The position numbers were made by a program, and so were the translations under genes. From NCBI RefSeq assembly GCF_037975245.1, contig NC_092577.1:19528898-19592897 (forward strand): DNA of 64,000 bases, read 5' to 3'. Numbering within the stretch: position 1 is the stretch's first letter; every line of letters starts with the position of its first letter. Positions 53,976-64,000 of this stretch are shown piece by piece. Source of the stretch: Apostichopus japonicus. Taxonomy: Eukaryota; Echinodermata; Holothuroidea; Aspidochirotida; Stichopodidae. The notes under the pieces are model-generated. The model saw only the letters and a program-made list of their open reading frames with translations. It searched no databases and was not told where the DNA came from.

Positions 53976-55834
53976 AATTAATTACATTAATGCAACTTAC
54001 ACTTATTTAGCGTCATACTTTCATTGTGTTCAATTTAGTACTTTTCATTCGACTGCCAAGTATTGCTGACGTAGGTCCCAGGGGGACCGAAAATTCCAAT
54101 TTATTATTATTTGGATTATTTGTCCCCTGATTTTTTTATGCAGATGCACATGCATTTCCCCAAACTAAATTCCTAAGCCATGAGATATAAAACCTAAGGA
54201 GGTTTGGGAGCATCGTTGGGTCTGGGAAGTGTTATTTCCGGTGATCTGGAAGGTATATTTTGCCAACATTTTCTTGTACGCTACGCGCGATACGGTCGCG
54301 CTCCGCTTAGATAGTATCAGAGAACAAATTTCCCTCACCAACATTCCTAAACATTCTACCCACTTCTCGTGCAATTTTGGCCGGTCTGTTAGGGGTTGGA
54401 GGAGGTTTTTAATGTATTGGCTGTCCATAGATTAAATGTTGTGCAATATTAATGAACCAATAATGGGCTAAAAACCTTCAAAAGTGGGGCTGACGTTTAC
54501 TCAAGCAAAAGTGAACATCTAATTGGTCATTTTCAAGCCCGCCCGAGATGTGCCATTTCCGGTGATCTGCGGGTGTCAAAAGCAGAATTTTTCTTGTACG
54601 CATACGAAGTGGTGTTATTGCAAACTTCGGTTGGACCAAAATCGGATTTAATCATTCACGAATGCAGCCGGGGAAACAAAGCAAAACAAAGCTTCTTTTT
54701 CGACAGTGGAGTCAACAATTAGTTGAGACTCTTCGCAGTCAAAAATATATAATATTGTAGCGTTGCCGCCAAACTGTAAAGTTTAAAGGAACTTTCCACC
54801 GTAAATTAAGGAAACTTTCACAGAAAATGGACTGTTCAAAGAAAAACATTCAAGCTCCAAAATAAGTCACGAAACACAGCTATTAATGTTGGCTTCTATT
54901 TATTAATGTAAGGAACTGACATAAAAGGCTAAATAACAACAGGTAAACAAGTTACAACTAACAACTAAACAACTGAGCAAGTAACACAGACTAAATATGA
55001 ATAACTGCAGAAAACTGCTAAAGTAACAAACTAAATGGTAGCTGACAAATTACAACAGGGACTTTTACCCCTAAATTTACCACAGTTTTATTTGTAGGGC
55101 AGTTTTACCTCACATTGAGCATAATTTTGTCCTAATTTCAATCAGCATGTACACCATAAATTTCTTTGAATTTCACCCATTAGTGTATTGTATCATAATT
55201 TGGGTACATGCCTTTACCCTCATTTTAATGGGTGTATGCCTAACATGTAAGTCCACAGTTGTAGCATGCAACAGTTTTTAATTCATCAAATCCATGGAGG
55301 TTTCACACATGAGAAAGCTTTGTTGAATTTCAATAACCCTAGCTGGTATGATTCCTGACTATCTTCTTTAGACTTAACTGGTAGTCCAGATTGGACTTTT
55401 GATCTCCAATTGTCCTCAAAAACTTGGTTTCAATGAAGAGAGTACTCCGCAAGAGGTCCTACGGGGGATAATATTTAAGTTTTGTAGAATAGACACTTTT
55501 TTTTCTTTCTAGGGAAAGTTGTCTATTATTCAAACAGGGAGATGCTGAGAAGTGAAGTATTGTTCGATTAACATTGTTAAGAAGCCATAAATACACAGGT
55601 CGGAGCTGAGGAGCCAATTAGGTATGGATCACTAAAGGGGGAGGAATTTCTAATTAAATGGGGAAAAGAAGACAGAGCGGTTTCTATTGTTTGGGTCGGA
55701 AGTGGTTGCTACTTAGTTGGGGTTTTGGAGTTGTACTTAGTGTATAAGTACACCTGGAGTTTGGGGGTTAGACCCACTTAGGAAATGGACTTTCTAAAGG
55801 GGAGAGGCTTTAGGTAAGAAGTGTGAAAAAAACA
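53976..55834. other. 3' UTR of the Penelope-like copy, then unannotated sequence
   Basis: 54210-54310 and 54540-54600 carry the GC-rich hairpin repeat family (TTCCGGTGATCTG, CGCTCCGCTTAGATAGT). After 54700 the sequence is AT-rich with no gene. Confidence 0.4.
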
Positions 55835-56831
55835 AATGCGAATCGATCATTAATGACAAAAACCCAAAACACTTTTGGAAAAACTTTAAAAATATCATCA
55901 ATCCCATTTTAACCCCAAACACTGGTAACTCAGACCAAGGCATTAGAGATGGTGCAGGTAACCTGATCACAAATACACAAGATCAAATTAAGCTAATTGA
56001 ATCACACTTTAAAAATATTTTTAATATCTTTGATGTCTCTTTAATGTCACTTACGATAACAGTTTGAAACAAGAAATAGACCAAACAATTAGCAGAAATG
56101 CATTCAGCTTTACCCCCAACCCCCCTTATGATATCTCAACGATAACATTCCCCTACTAAAAAAAATAGACTTAAACGATTGGTATAGCGCTATAAAAAAA
56201 TGCAAAAATACCTCCTCCCCTGGTCTTCACAATATTAATTACCTAATGCTTAAAAAATCCCCACCAATTTTCATCAACTCTCATATTATCCCTCTTTTGA
56301 ACGATTTACTTAGACTGGGCTATTTCCCAACCCCGTGGAAATACGCAAAAATGATTCTAATACCTAAACCAAATAAAGACCGCACCAAAATACAAAACTA
56401 ACGCCCAATTAGGCTCCTCCCAGCCCTTGGCAAAATTTTTGAAAGAATAATTGATAACCGCACTAGAACTCACTTAGAACTAAATGATCATTTCTCCCCA
56501 TCTCAATCAGGTTTCCAAAATAAAACCAATTCTCAGTTACGGAAGCATCTCTCTGCTTACCATCTCAGACTCCAATAAACAAATCCTAAGTAGAATCCAC
56601 ACCACAGCTTACCGACTTGCCCTAAAAATCCCTTCTTATATAGCTACCTCTCACGTTCTTCTCGCAGGAAACACAAAATCCTTATTCACCCTACTCTTAG
56701 AATTTAATACCAAACTATACAAAAACAACCTACAGAATGATCCATTGATGAATAAACTATTGAAACATAATGTAGCATTAACTTACTTCCGAAATAACCA
56801 CCACCTCTCTGTATTCAAACTTCTTACCTAA
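55835..56831 (+). pseudogene. Jockey/CR1-type LINE ORF2 remnant with reverse-transcriptase core deleted
   Basis: The frame reads CESIINDKNPKHFWKNFKN, then SPGLHNINYLMLKK, YFPTPWKYAKMILIPKPNKD and RPIRLLPALGKIFERIIDNR up to FSPSQSGFQ, which is the start of a LINE reverse transcriptase. At about 56520 it jumps to LSYGSISLLTISDSNKQIL, part of the C-terminal region after the palm. The segment that should carry YADD is absent. Several stops and shifts are present, for example a TAA at 56400. It is a deletion derivative; I cannot assign the clade precisely. Confidence 0.6.
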
Positions 56832-57114
56832 AGAGTACTCTGCAGATACTTACTTATGTCTAGTATTACGCTGTTTCCACCGTAAGGTGCTTCAGCAACC
56901 CAAGGGCGAAAGCCCCTGGCCGGTAAAAATTAGACTCCAAGGTTTGAGAGAACTGAAAATATGAACTTTGTGGGCCGGGTCGGAGAAACATTTCTGGAAG
57001 CTGACAAGGAGGAAAGATACATGAACGGGATGGTTGGTTCTTCGGATGGTACGGACGGACGTCACAGAGGATACAATTTGAAGGTGATGTACTTGGCTGG
57101 TTTCTGAGCTGGAA
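56832..57114 (-). other. Probable LINE-B 3' UTR
   Basis: Noncoding on the minus strand downstream of LINE-B. It contains GGGGCTTTCGCCCTTGGG, able to form a small hairpin, and ends near CACCTTACGGTGGAAACAG. Confidence 0.4.
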
Positions 57115-57390
57115 TTAAATGTCTTCTGAGAGTTGGGGGTCCCAAATTTCAAGATCCAGGCCGGTGAGTGGACTTGCATCAAGGACGAACGGTGTTTGTT
57201 TCAGCTGATTCTTGGTGAATTGGTGTAGGTGGTGTGTAGGAACTGCGACTCTGTCTAGGAATTTATCCCTTAGTTGGTTTAATCTTTCGATGACTGATGA
57301 AATGTCGGCGATGGCTGTTATTGTATCACTGTCTGTGTCCTGTGACATATGGTAGGCTATTCTGCATTGTGTGGCTTCGAGTTGTTCTAT
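57115..57390 (-). pseudogene. LINE-B ORF2, C-terminal tail
   Basis: The minus-strand frame HIEQLEATQCRIAYHMS, then ISSVIERLNQLRDKFLDRV and HQFTKNQLKQ, is the C-terminal end of a LINE ORF2. It follows directly on the 3' end of the LINE-A insertion. The part between the endonuclease region (58026-59267) and this tail, which includes the whole reverse transcriptase palm, is missing. Confidence 0.55.
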
Positions 57391-58025
57391 GTGCTTTTTA
57401 CGTGACCCGCCATGCGGGATACAAAACGTCACGGCCAAACGGCACTACCGAACCATCCCATTCTGACAAACGAAACTAAGGTCTAGCGAGCCAAAAAAAC
57501 ATACGCCCGCCGACCTGCAGAGACGAAACGCCCAACCCCCCCCCCCCCCACTGAAACATTCAAAAACGTACAGAAGGACGACCCGCACGCAGCGAAACGA
57601 AAAACCCCTCCCCAGCACACCAGCGTCCAAAAAAGGCAGCCCCAGATAAACGGCGAAAATCGCCTTCAATCTGAAGGCGAATGTCGGACTTCACCGCCTC
57701 CAGGACTGCCTGCCAACTGGCAAATTTCCCCCTAAAAACCAAATTACACCTATTCCGCCAAACATGTTTTTTTACAATAGAGCAAACAAAAATGATGCGG
57801 TGCAACACAGCTACCGAACAAACTGGAGGGTCTACCCCATATAAAATAAAGCCCTGCCCTACCGACCATGAACGGTCTCCCGTAACACGGTCGGTCCAGG
57901 TCTGGAACCACTCCCATAAGTTTACTACAAAGTAACAATGCCAAAAAACATGAGCAGTACTCTCTAAGCTGTCACAGCCGGTCCTAGGGCACAGTCCATC
58001 ACCCAATCGCCAATGATATCTTTTT
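57391..58025 (-). mobile_element. LINE-A, 5'-truncated copy of 635 bp, antisense
   Basis: Minus-strand match to LINE-A from about 18419 to the tail. It includes the ORF2 C-terminal Cys/His region (CPRTGCDSLESTAHVFWHC) and ends CACGTAAAAAGCAC with the C-G form of the hairpin. No target-site duplication is visible, and the LINE-B sequences on its two sides are not contiguous. Confidence 0.85.
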
Positions 58026-59267
58026 AGGTCCTTGGTCTTCTTCTGAAACATCTTCTTGTGGATGGTAGGTGGAGTGGTATCCTCGTTTGATGAAGTGGGC
58101 TAGTTTGTAGATGTTTTTGTTGTATTGTGGTTTATCCGGAATCGAGTGGACTGTGCTGAAGTAGTTCCTGATGGTTTCTGCTTTTTCTTCGTCTGTTGTT
58201 GCAGCGTGACCCTCGTAGTTAAGAGTGGGAATATTCCTGTGCTTCGATTTGATGTTGAAAATTTTGTTGACTGTCTTCCAGAAATCTTTGGCATCTTTGT
58301 TGTTGGAGAGTTGTTTACTTCTGTTGTTGTACTGATCTTCCTTGTGCTTGCGGATGCGTTCCGTGATTTTCTTCATGTTGTTGTGTTTTGCTTTGATGTC
58401 TGCATTCTTGGAACGCTGGAATGCTTTCCGAAGTTGTCTCCGTTGTTTCATGAGGTGGATGATATGTCTTGGGAGTTGAAATCTTCTGATTGGCGGATGT
58501 GCGGGAACTGCGATTGTGTTGGCGTTAGTGATAACTTTGGTTATTTCTTCGGCTGCATTGTCGATTTCTTGTATAGTTGTGATGTTCTTGTAATTTTTAG
58601 TATTGGTCTGGATGTGAATCCTATAAAAGGACCAATCTGCTTCCTTGTAATTCGGTCTGGGCTGTAAAACGGTTTTCTTGGTTGTGGTGTTCAGTTGGAG
58701 GATGACTGGAAAATGGTCCGATCCGAGGTCTTTACCGGTGTTGAGGGTGTGGTACAGTTGATAGATGTTGGTAGAGATGAGAAAGTAGTCCAGTTGTTCG
58801 GGGGTTCCGTAATCTGTAGATGGGTACCTTGTAGGTTCACCGGTGTTGAGGCAAATGAGGCTGTTGGTTGAGAGTAAGTTGATGAGCTGTTTTCCTGCAA
58901 GGTTGGTCGAGCGACACCCTAATGTTGTGTGTTTGGCGTTGATCTCCGGTAATGATGATGTGCTTTGTGGAATTGCTGATGTCGTTAAGAAATTGGTGTG
59001 GGAAGGCCTTGGTAGGACTACAGTAGATACATAGTACCATGATTTTTTTCCGTTGTTGAAGGTGCTTTTTACGTGACCCGTCATACGGGATACAAAACGT
59101 CACGGCCAAACGGCACTACCGTTGTTGAAGGTAATATTGAAGCATGCTATGTCGATATTTTCAGCGTTAAGGTAATCCTGTATTTCCTGTATTTTGTTGT
59201 TGATGGAGTTTTCTGTTTTCTGTTTTCCATGTTGGTGGATGGTAGAGTTTCTGCTTGTGACCGCCAC
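58026..59267 (-). pseudogene. LINE-B ORF2, endonuclease part
   Basis: Minus-strand apurinic-like endonuclease remnant: TTLGCRSTNLAGKQLINLL, NTGEPTRYPSTDYGTPEQLDYF and LGSDHFPVIL (the SDH motif). A Lys-rich linker follows (RQLRKAFQRSKNADIKAK, DAKDFWKTVNKIFNI), leading toward a reverse transcriptase that is not present. A frameshift near 58925 and a 55 bp LINE-A tail at 59064 break it. With the ORF1 at 59268 it defines a second LINE lineage (Jockey/I-like) unrelated to LINE-A. Confidence 0.6.
59064..59118 (-). mobile_element. LINE-A tail insertion of only 55 bp
   Basis: CCGTTGTTGAAGGT is duplicated at 59050-59063 and 59119-59132 around exactly 55 bases of LINE-A 3' end (antisense), containing little more than the tail hairpin. 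It is inserted in the LINE-B endonuclease. Confidence 0.95.
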
Positions 59268-60287
59268 TTAATGTTTCTTGTGGGAGTTGGTGGAGGTGAG
59301 TTTATCCATCGATCTTTTGCTAATTTTGGCCCGGAGAGTTTCCTTGGAGATGATGAGACAAAGATGCGACTTCATTTTCTGAGTGATGATGGAGTGTAGG
59401 TGAGTATCCTGGTCTGGTTCTTTGGTCCCTGATGTGGCGATGGTCATGAGTATGTCGGCGGTGAAGTAGGAGATGTCTTCTTTGATGATCTCTATCTGTT
59501 TGGTGGTGTGTTCTCGCATTTGGTGGAAGAACGCAGCGTTGTCCTCATGCGTTTTCTTCAGTAAGGTGTCGTGCTTGGCTTTCAGGTCTGCTATCTCTCG
59601 TTGGTGTTTCAGGTTGATTTCTATGAGTTGTTTATTATGTTGGTCTTGCAGTTGTTTGATGATATCTTCTTGGTTGTTTATCATGTTGGAGCGTGGAGAG
59701 GAGGCCGGGTTTCTCGTTGACTTCAGTTGTTGTTGCTTGGCTGTTTTGAGATAGCTGGGACATCCTTTGTAACTGGCAATGTGTTGTTGATTGCAATTTG
59801 CGCAATTTGGCTGTTCACGAGGTGTTGTGCACTCTGCAAGACTGTGCGTACCTCCGCAACGTAGACAAGTCTTGGGGTTCGTACATGATGAGGCGTAGTG
59901 CCCAAATTTCTGGCAGTTGTGGCACTGGATGGCAGCTTTGGTGTCCTTTACGTGCTCAATGTTGTATCTGCTTGCGAGGATGGTGATGCCATTAAACACG
60001 AGGTCTTTACATTCTGCCGTGGTGGAGAGTGTGACAGCCACTTTCCAAATCGGTGTATCGGTGCCTTTGCGGGAAAATCGTCTACAAGCTTTGGCCTTGT
60101 AACCCTGGCTTTGGATCTCCTGGAGGATCTCTTCTGCTGGGATGTTGGGGTGGATGCGAGTCACGATGACTTCTGGTTTTCTCTGAACTGGAGTTGTGGA
60201 GAACGGTAGTCTGGCGATTGGTGTACGGCCTTCTGTTGGTTGCCATGATTTCAGGAGCGTGGACTGTGAGATACATAGACTTGTCAT
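59268..60287 (-). CDS. LINE-B ORF1, PRE_C2HC-type gag-like protein
   Basis: A 339-codon minus-strand frame, unbroken. A PRE_C2HC-like domain (PEVIVTRIHPNIPAEEIL to YNIEHV) leads into three Cys-rich knuckles: CHNCQKFGHYASSC, CLRCGGTHSLAEC and CANCNQQHIASYKGC. This arrangement is typical of ORF1 of Jockey/I-group LINEs. A long coiled coil follows (QDQHNKQLIEINLKHQREI, LKAKHDTLLKKTHEDN), probably for multimerisation. Role: RNA-binding particle protein. ORF2 begins directly downstream and is damaged. Confidence 0.75.
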   Translation of the reverse strand: MTSLCISQSTLLKSWQPTEGRTPIARLPFSTTPVQRKPEVIVTRIHPNIPAEEILQEIQSQGYKAKACRRFSRKGTDTPIWKVAVTLSTTAECKDLVFNGITILASRYNIEHVKDTKAAIQCHNCQKFGHYASSCTNPKTCLRCGGTHSLAECTTPREQPNCANCNQQHIASYKGCPSYLKTAKQQQLKSTRNPASSPRSNMINNQEDIIKQLQDQHNKQLIEINLKHQREIADLKAKHDTLLKKTHEDNAAFFHQMREHTTKQIEIIKEDISYFTADILMTIATSGTKEPDQDTHLHSIITQKMKSHLCLIISKETLRAKISKRSMDKLTSTNSHKKH

Positions 60288-60739
60288 GTCATTTAATGGA
60301 CCTGACAGAAAATACCCAAATCTGAGGACACTGATTGGTCAATTTTTGTGTGTTCAGTGTTGAGGCACAGAAGCTATGCCTCATGTGTGCTAGTTTATAT
60401 AGTTCTTTTTTTTTTCATTTTAAAGGCTTTTAGGTTCTCCTCATGATGAAAAAAAGCATTAAATGTTGTCTCAAATTTACCAGGGATTACATGAAGGAAT
60501 TCTCTATGTAGATATCTTCTGCTTTTTTTTTTAGGAAAAGAGATGCATACTATAACATATAAGAATAGCAGTTGGTCTCTCTTCTTAATTCAACTCATAT
60601 CCACAGGTAATTTACATTGCCAACATTAAGATATGAGTAGAACATAAGCTGGCAAAAGGTTTGTCTTATCAGTATTGCAAAAGTGTGGGACAAAATCATG
60701 CAAAAATTGCTGTAAAATGTACCATCATGTTTCATAGTG
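60288..60739. other. LINE-B 5' flank; no gene
   Basis: AT-rich sequence with poly-T runs. No coding signal. Confidence 0.35.
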
Positions 60740-61275
60740 TGACCCATATATGTTCTACTGTGGTAAAATCATGGTGCAATTATGGTAAATTTACCATAGT
60801 ATAATTGCACTGTACAGTTTTACCCTAATTTTACTGTGGTTAATCATGGCACAATTGTAGGAATTTCACCTATGTAGTTTATGTACCATATAAATTTACC
60901 CTACTTAATTACTCCAGTAATATCATGGTAAAGCTATGGTAAATTTACCGTAGTAAACGTACCACACTTTTACCCTACTTTTACCGCGGTATACTACCAT
61001 GGTCAAACTGCGGTAAATTTACCGTAGTAAATGTACCGCACTTTTACCGCGGTAATACCATGGTAAAACTGTGGTAAATTTACCGCAGTAAATGTACCGC
61101 ACTTTTACCCTACTTTTACCGTGGTAATACCACGGTAAATCTGCAGTAAATTTACCGCAGTAAATGTACCGCACTTTTTATTTTACCACACACTTACCCC
61201 ATTTACCACACATTTACCCCATTTACCACACATTTACCATAGTTTACCGCGGTAAATGACGGTACATTTTTTGCT
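60740..61275. repeat. GGTAAA/TTTACC palindromic array
   Basis: About 535 bp of degenerate repeats combining ACCATGGTAAA, CTGTGGTAAATTTACC and GTAAATGTACCGCACTTTTA, with a period of roughly 70-75 bp in the central part. Almost every unit is self-complementary, so long hairpins are possible. The right end breaks into ACACATTTACCCCATTTACC. The same motif appears at 35590-35650 and faintly near 55080. Confidence 0.75.
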
Positions 61276-61557
61276 GGGCATGCCCAAGGTCTTTTAATTA
61301 ACACTTACAGATTCTCAGGAGTACGGATTACAAAGAATACATAAGGCTCTTTCATTAAAGTCATATATACTACAATGGGTGTAAACAATATATAGATATA
61401 GATATATATATTTTATTTTCCGACTGAAAACGTGTTTTTTATTTTCGGACTGACAACGTGTACCCCCCCCCCCCTCCTGCTTAGAAACCTCAGTTGAAGC
61501 GTATAGTTGGTAATCATTAACTAGAATGGGGTTTCATCAAAGGAAAAGGGGAGGATA
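61276..61557. other. No gene recognised
   Basis: Contains a TATAGATA simple repeat near 61390, a duplicated TTTTATTTTC.GACTGA..ACGTGT segment and a C11 run near 61465. Confidence 0.4.
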
Positions 61558-63230
61558 TGCCAAAATCTAGTGAAAAAGGCGAAGAATTAAAGAAATTAAC
61601 AATCCAATTGAAGATTAGGGAACTAGAATTGCAAAACGAAAGAGAGATACGTGAAAGTGAAAAGTTAAAGATAGAGAAAGAATTTAACACTGAAGGAATT
61701 ACAACATGAAATGGCGCTGGAAACGAAAAGTCACATCGTCTTTTGATTTCTCTAAGAACATAAGGCTAGTTCCTCATGAAAGTGACGTAGAGAGATTTTT
61801 TAAATCGTTTGAAATTTTGGCGAGAAAGTTAGAGTGGCCTAACAAATATTGGAACACATTGCTTTATAGTGTATTTACAGGAAGAGCAAAATACGTTCAC
61901 ACGTCCTTGTCGTAGCCTACTCTTGTAGGTTCAGACTATTTAAAAGTCAGAACGCATGTAGAATTTAGTAGAACAAAATCGGAACTGTTTCATAAGTGAC
62001 TTGCTTGTAAGAAAGTTGGAATTCATTTGGGTCTGTTAAGAGAGGTAACTTTGATGGAATTTTTTTTTAAGTTGTCTTCCAATGACCTCATCTTTCCTGA
62101 TCTTTCAGATAGGGGGGTAGAGCAAATGGAGAAAATTGACATTGTTGCAGATGATTATGAGCTTGTTCACAAGAGCTCATTTGGTCAATCCCAGGATCCG
62201 AGTTACAAAATATTTAAAAGGAAAGGGTAAATAGATCAGGAGAGGGCAATGATTCTGACGCAAGGAGGGGCAGTTTTGTAAATGAAGGTTCCAGAAATAG
62301 GCCCACGTGCAATTTTTGTCACAAAATTGGCCATGTTTATGAAAGTTGTTTTAAATGGTTGAGGGAAATTTCAAAGCCAGCGGCGTTTATTGCCAGTAAA
62401 AAAAAATTAATTATGGGATCCCACTCATTGAATCGAACTATGTTAAGGAAAATAGCAAATTTTCGAAAAGCTTCCCCTAATTTGAGCTTAAGCTTTCTAG
62501 TAGTTAAATTGAGACAATTAGGGGAAGCTCAAACCACATGGCTACGATAATTTTATGTCAGTTGGCACTCTTACTAGGCCAGGCACTAATGATTCTTCAG
62601 AAACTCATATTTTGAGGGATACTGGGCATCACGCTCCTTTATGTTGCGTAATGTGTTTTCCCCAAGTCATGGCGTAGAAACCAGTCATGTGTTAGTAAGG
62701 GGTATGGGAGAGGATACCGCGAGAGCCCCCTCGTTATACTTCAGCTCGATTGTGATTATGTCTCTAATGTAGTCGAGATTGGAGTAGCAGAGAGGTCGAC
62801 GGTAAAGATTTTCTCCTTGGCAATGATATTGCTAGTGGCCAAGTGCACTCTTCCCCCAGTGTTCATGTATGTAACCAACCTCAGTCCTATGAGGAAACAG
62901 AACGGTTGTTAGCAGAATTTCGTGGTATTTTTCCGGCATGTGTAACAACTCGTTCTAGGGCCCTTAAAGCACCTATTGTGAACGATACTAATATTCCAAC
63001 AGGTGATGAATGTTTCCATCTGGCAGAACATTCTTTGAAAATGTTAATGATTTATCTCGAGGAAATCAAATTCAGAATCCAGCCAAAAATGCTGATTGGT
63101 CAAAACCATTGGTTTTAGATCAACAACACTTCATCGAAAGGCAAAAAGCTGACGATCAAATTAAGAAACTACTGCAATCGGCTCATACTGAACAGGAGAT
63201 TTCTTAGATACCAGTAGGGTATTATATGTC
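61558..63230 (+). pseudogene. Gypsy-like LTR retrotransposon gag-protease remnant
   Basis: Opens with a charged coiled coil (LTIQLKIRELELQNERE). A SCAN-like gag core follows: FDFSKNIRLVPHESDVERFF, FEILARKLEWPNKYWNTLLY, FTGRAKYVHTSLS, and later DIVADDYELVHKSSF. A zinc knuckle CNFCHKIGHVYESC lies near 62310. Protease-like text comes next: ILRDTG (the D-T-G of an aspartic protease) near 62610 and FLLGNDIASGQV near 62815. The last recognisable part, QIKKLLQSAHTEQEIS then YYMSKSAVLMRKWRHP, resembles the region before the integrase zinc-binding domain. The reverse transcriptase is missing, many stops are present and no LTR was identified. Confidence 0.6.
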
Positions 63231-63396
63231 GAAGTCTGCGGTGCTTATGCGAAAATGGCGGCACCCAAAAGTAGCAGCCAATGATGAATGGCTAATTTTT
63301 CATCACATTTTGTCCCGTCAGAGTACAGGACCAAGTCATTTATTCCATCAATCATGATGTCGAAAGCTACACTCCTCCAACATCGCACAAGGTGAG

Positions 63397-63449
63397 TTGG
63401 TTTTGTTCACCTTTGGTCCGTGTCCGTTTTCTTTGCACGTTAAAAAGCA
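63397..63449 (+). mobile_element. HAL tail insertion of 53 bp
   Basis: HAL 3' end (TTGGTCCGTGTCCGTTTTCT to TAAAAAGCA, with one extra T after CACG), flanked by AAGGTGAG at 63389-63396 and 63450-63457. It is inserted in the decayed Gypsy-like region. Confidence 0.85.
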
Positions 63450-63457
63450 AAGGTGAG

Positions 63458-64000
63458 CTAGCTGCCCTAAGGAAACTGAAGAACAATCGTGTGCTTTTCG
63501 TGATTTTGACCTTGTCGTTTGCCTCTACGCCCTCTATTTTCGAGGAGGAACTGAGCTGTGTTAGTTACAAGAGATAAAGACAACCTGTTTGTCACTGTCG
63601 GTATAGTTTGAGAAGCTCAGCTTACATGCCGTAATTTGTTTGATATGATCATTAGTGTGATGTTTTCTGGTGAGTTTTGAACCTATTTATATGTTGGTTT
63701 TTCCTCTTAATGCAATGGTTTTGGAATTATCCGTGATTTAATGTTACTCTTGTCGCCAGTCTTGTTCTGCCATACAGTGCTCATGTTCGTGCATAATGTA
63801 TGCTAGTGTTACTGCGTTAAACTGATATACGAGTTTCACGGTTGTTTTTTCCAGTAGAATTTTCATATGTTAGGCTACAGTTTGGGTTTGGGAATTACAT
63901 TCATCGAGATGTATAGTTCTTACAGATATTTTTCAGGTACATGGCGTATACATGTGTAACCTATTCCAGAGTATATCACTACTTATATCACCTAGATTGT
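63458..64000. other. No gene recognised
   Basis: AT-rich sequence to the window end. Confidence 0.4.

Overview
This window looks like intergenic and intronic DNA from a marine invertebrate. Coding sequence comes as short exons with GT/AG splice sites, the background is AT-rich, and mobile elements from many eukaryotic classes are nested in one another. The mix of Tx1/L1-type LINEs, Polinton, PIF/Harbinger, hAT, Penelope-like and Gypsy-like elements suits an echinoderm or another invertebrate deuterostome, but the species cannot be fixed from this window. I see no tRNA, rRNA or CRISPR array and no complete single-copy host gene.

Layout. At 0.6-8.1 kb lie three duplicated 66-69 bp exons and a broken Crypton-like (tyrosine-recombinase-like) gene, cut by two LINE-type insertions. 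At 9.5-12.8 kb, minus strand, a SET domain is split over two exons, and a 2.65 kb TGACC-rich repeat fills the intron between them. At 14.2-19.0 kb is a near full-length LINE (called LINE-A here) with an intact ORF1 and an ORF2 carrying one frameshift. At 19.6-30.6 kb is a decayed Polinton/Maverick: a double PC4-domain protein, a small Cys/His protein, a major capsid-protease chimera, a core-like protein, a minor capsid protein, an integrase tail and the N-terminal part of PolB. A 4.0 kb Harbinger transposon sits inside it, and a second TGACC repeat cuts off PolB. At 33.9-37.6 kb a candidate U2 snRNA-headed SINE is split by a 3.5 kb inverted-repeat element carrying a RecQ-like helicase exon. 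At 37.6-40.5 kb is a broken chromo-barrel plus DDE-like gene. Then come an 859 bp inverted-repeat element (40.65-41.5 kb), LINE-A debris (41.5-42.3 kb), a complete hAT transposon (43.8-48.4 kb), a FLYWCH exon (52.3-52.7 kb), Penelope-like fragments (53-54 kb), two more LINE remnants (55.8-60.3 kb), a GGTAAA/TTTACC array (60.7-61.3 kb) and a decayed Gypsy-like gag-pro region (61.6-63.4 kb).

The main thread is a set of LINE-type insertions that all end in CACGTAAAAAGCA. LINE-A has both ORFs. Two shorter elements (called HAL here, for half-LINE) have only an ORF1-like gene but share LINE-A's 5' start and 3' terminus, and they are flanked by target-site duplications. Seven LINE-A 3' ends in the window keep a small hairpin with one covarying base pair. 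This suggests that the LINE-A machinery recognises a structured, non-poly(A) tail and moves ORF1-only derivatives in trans.
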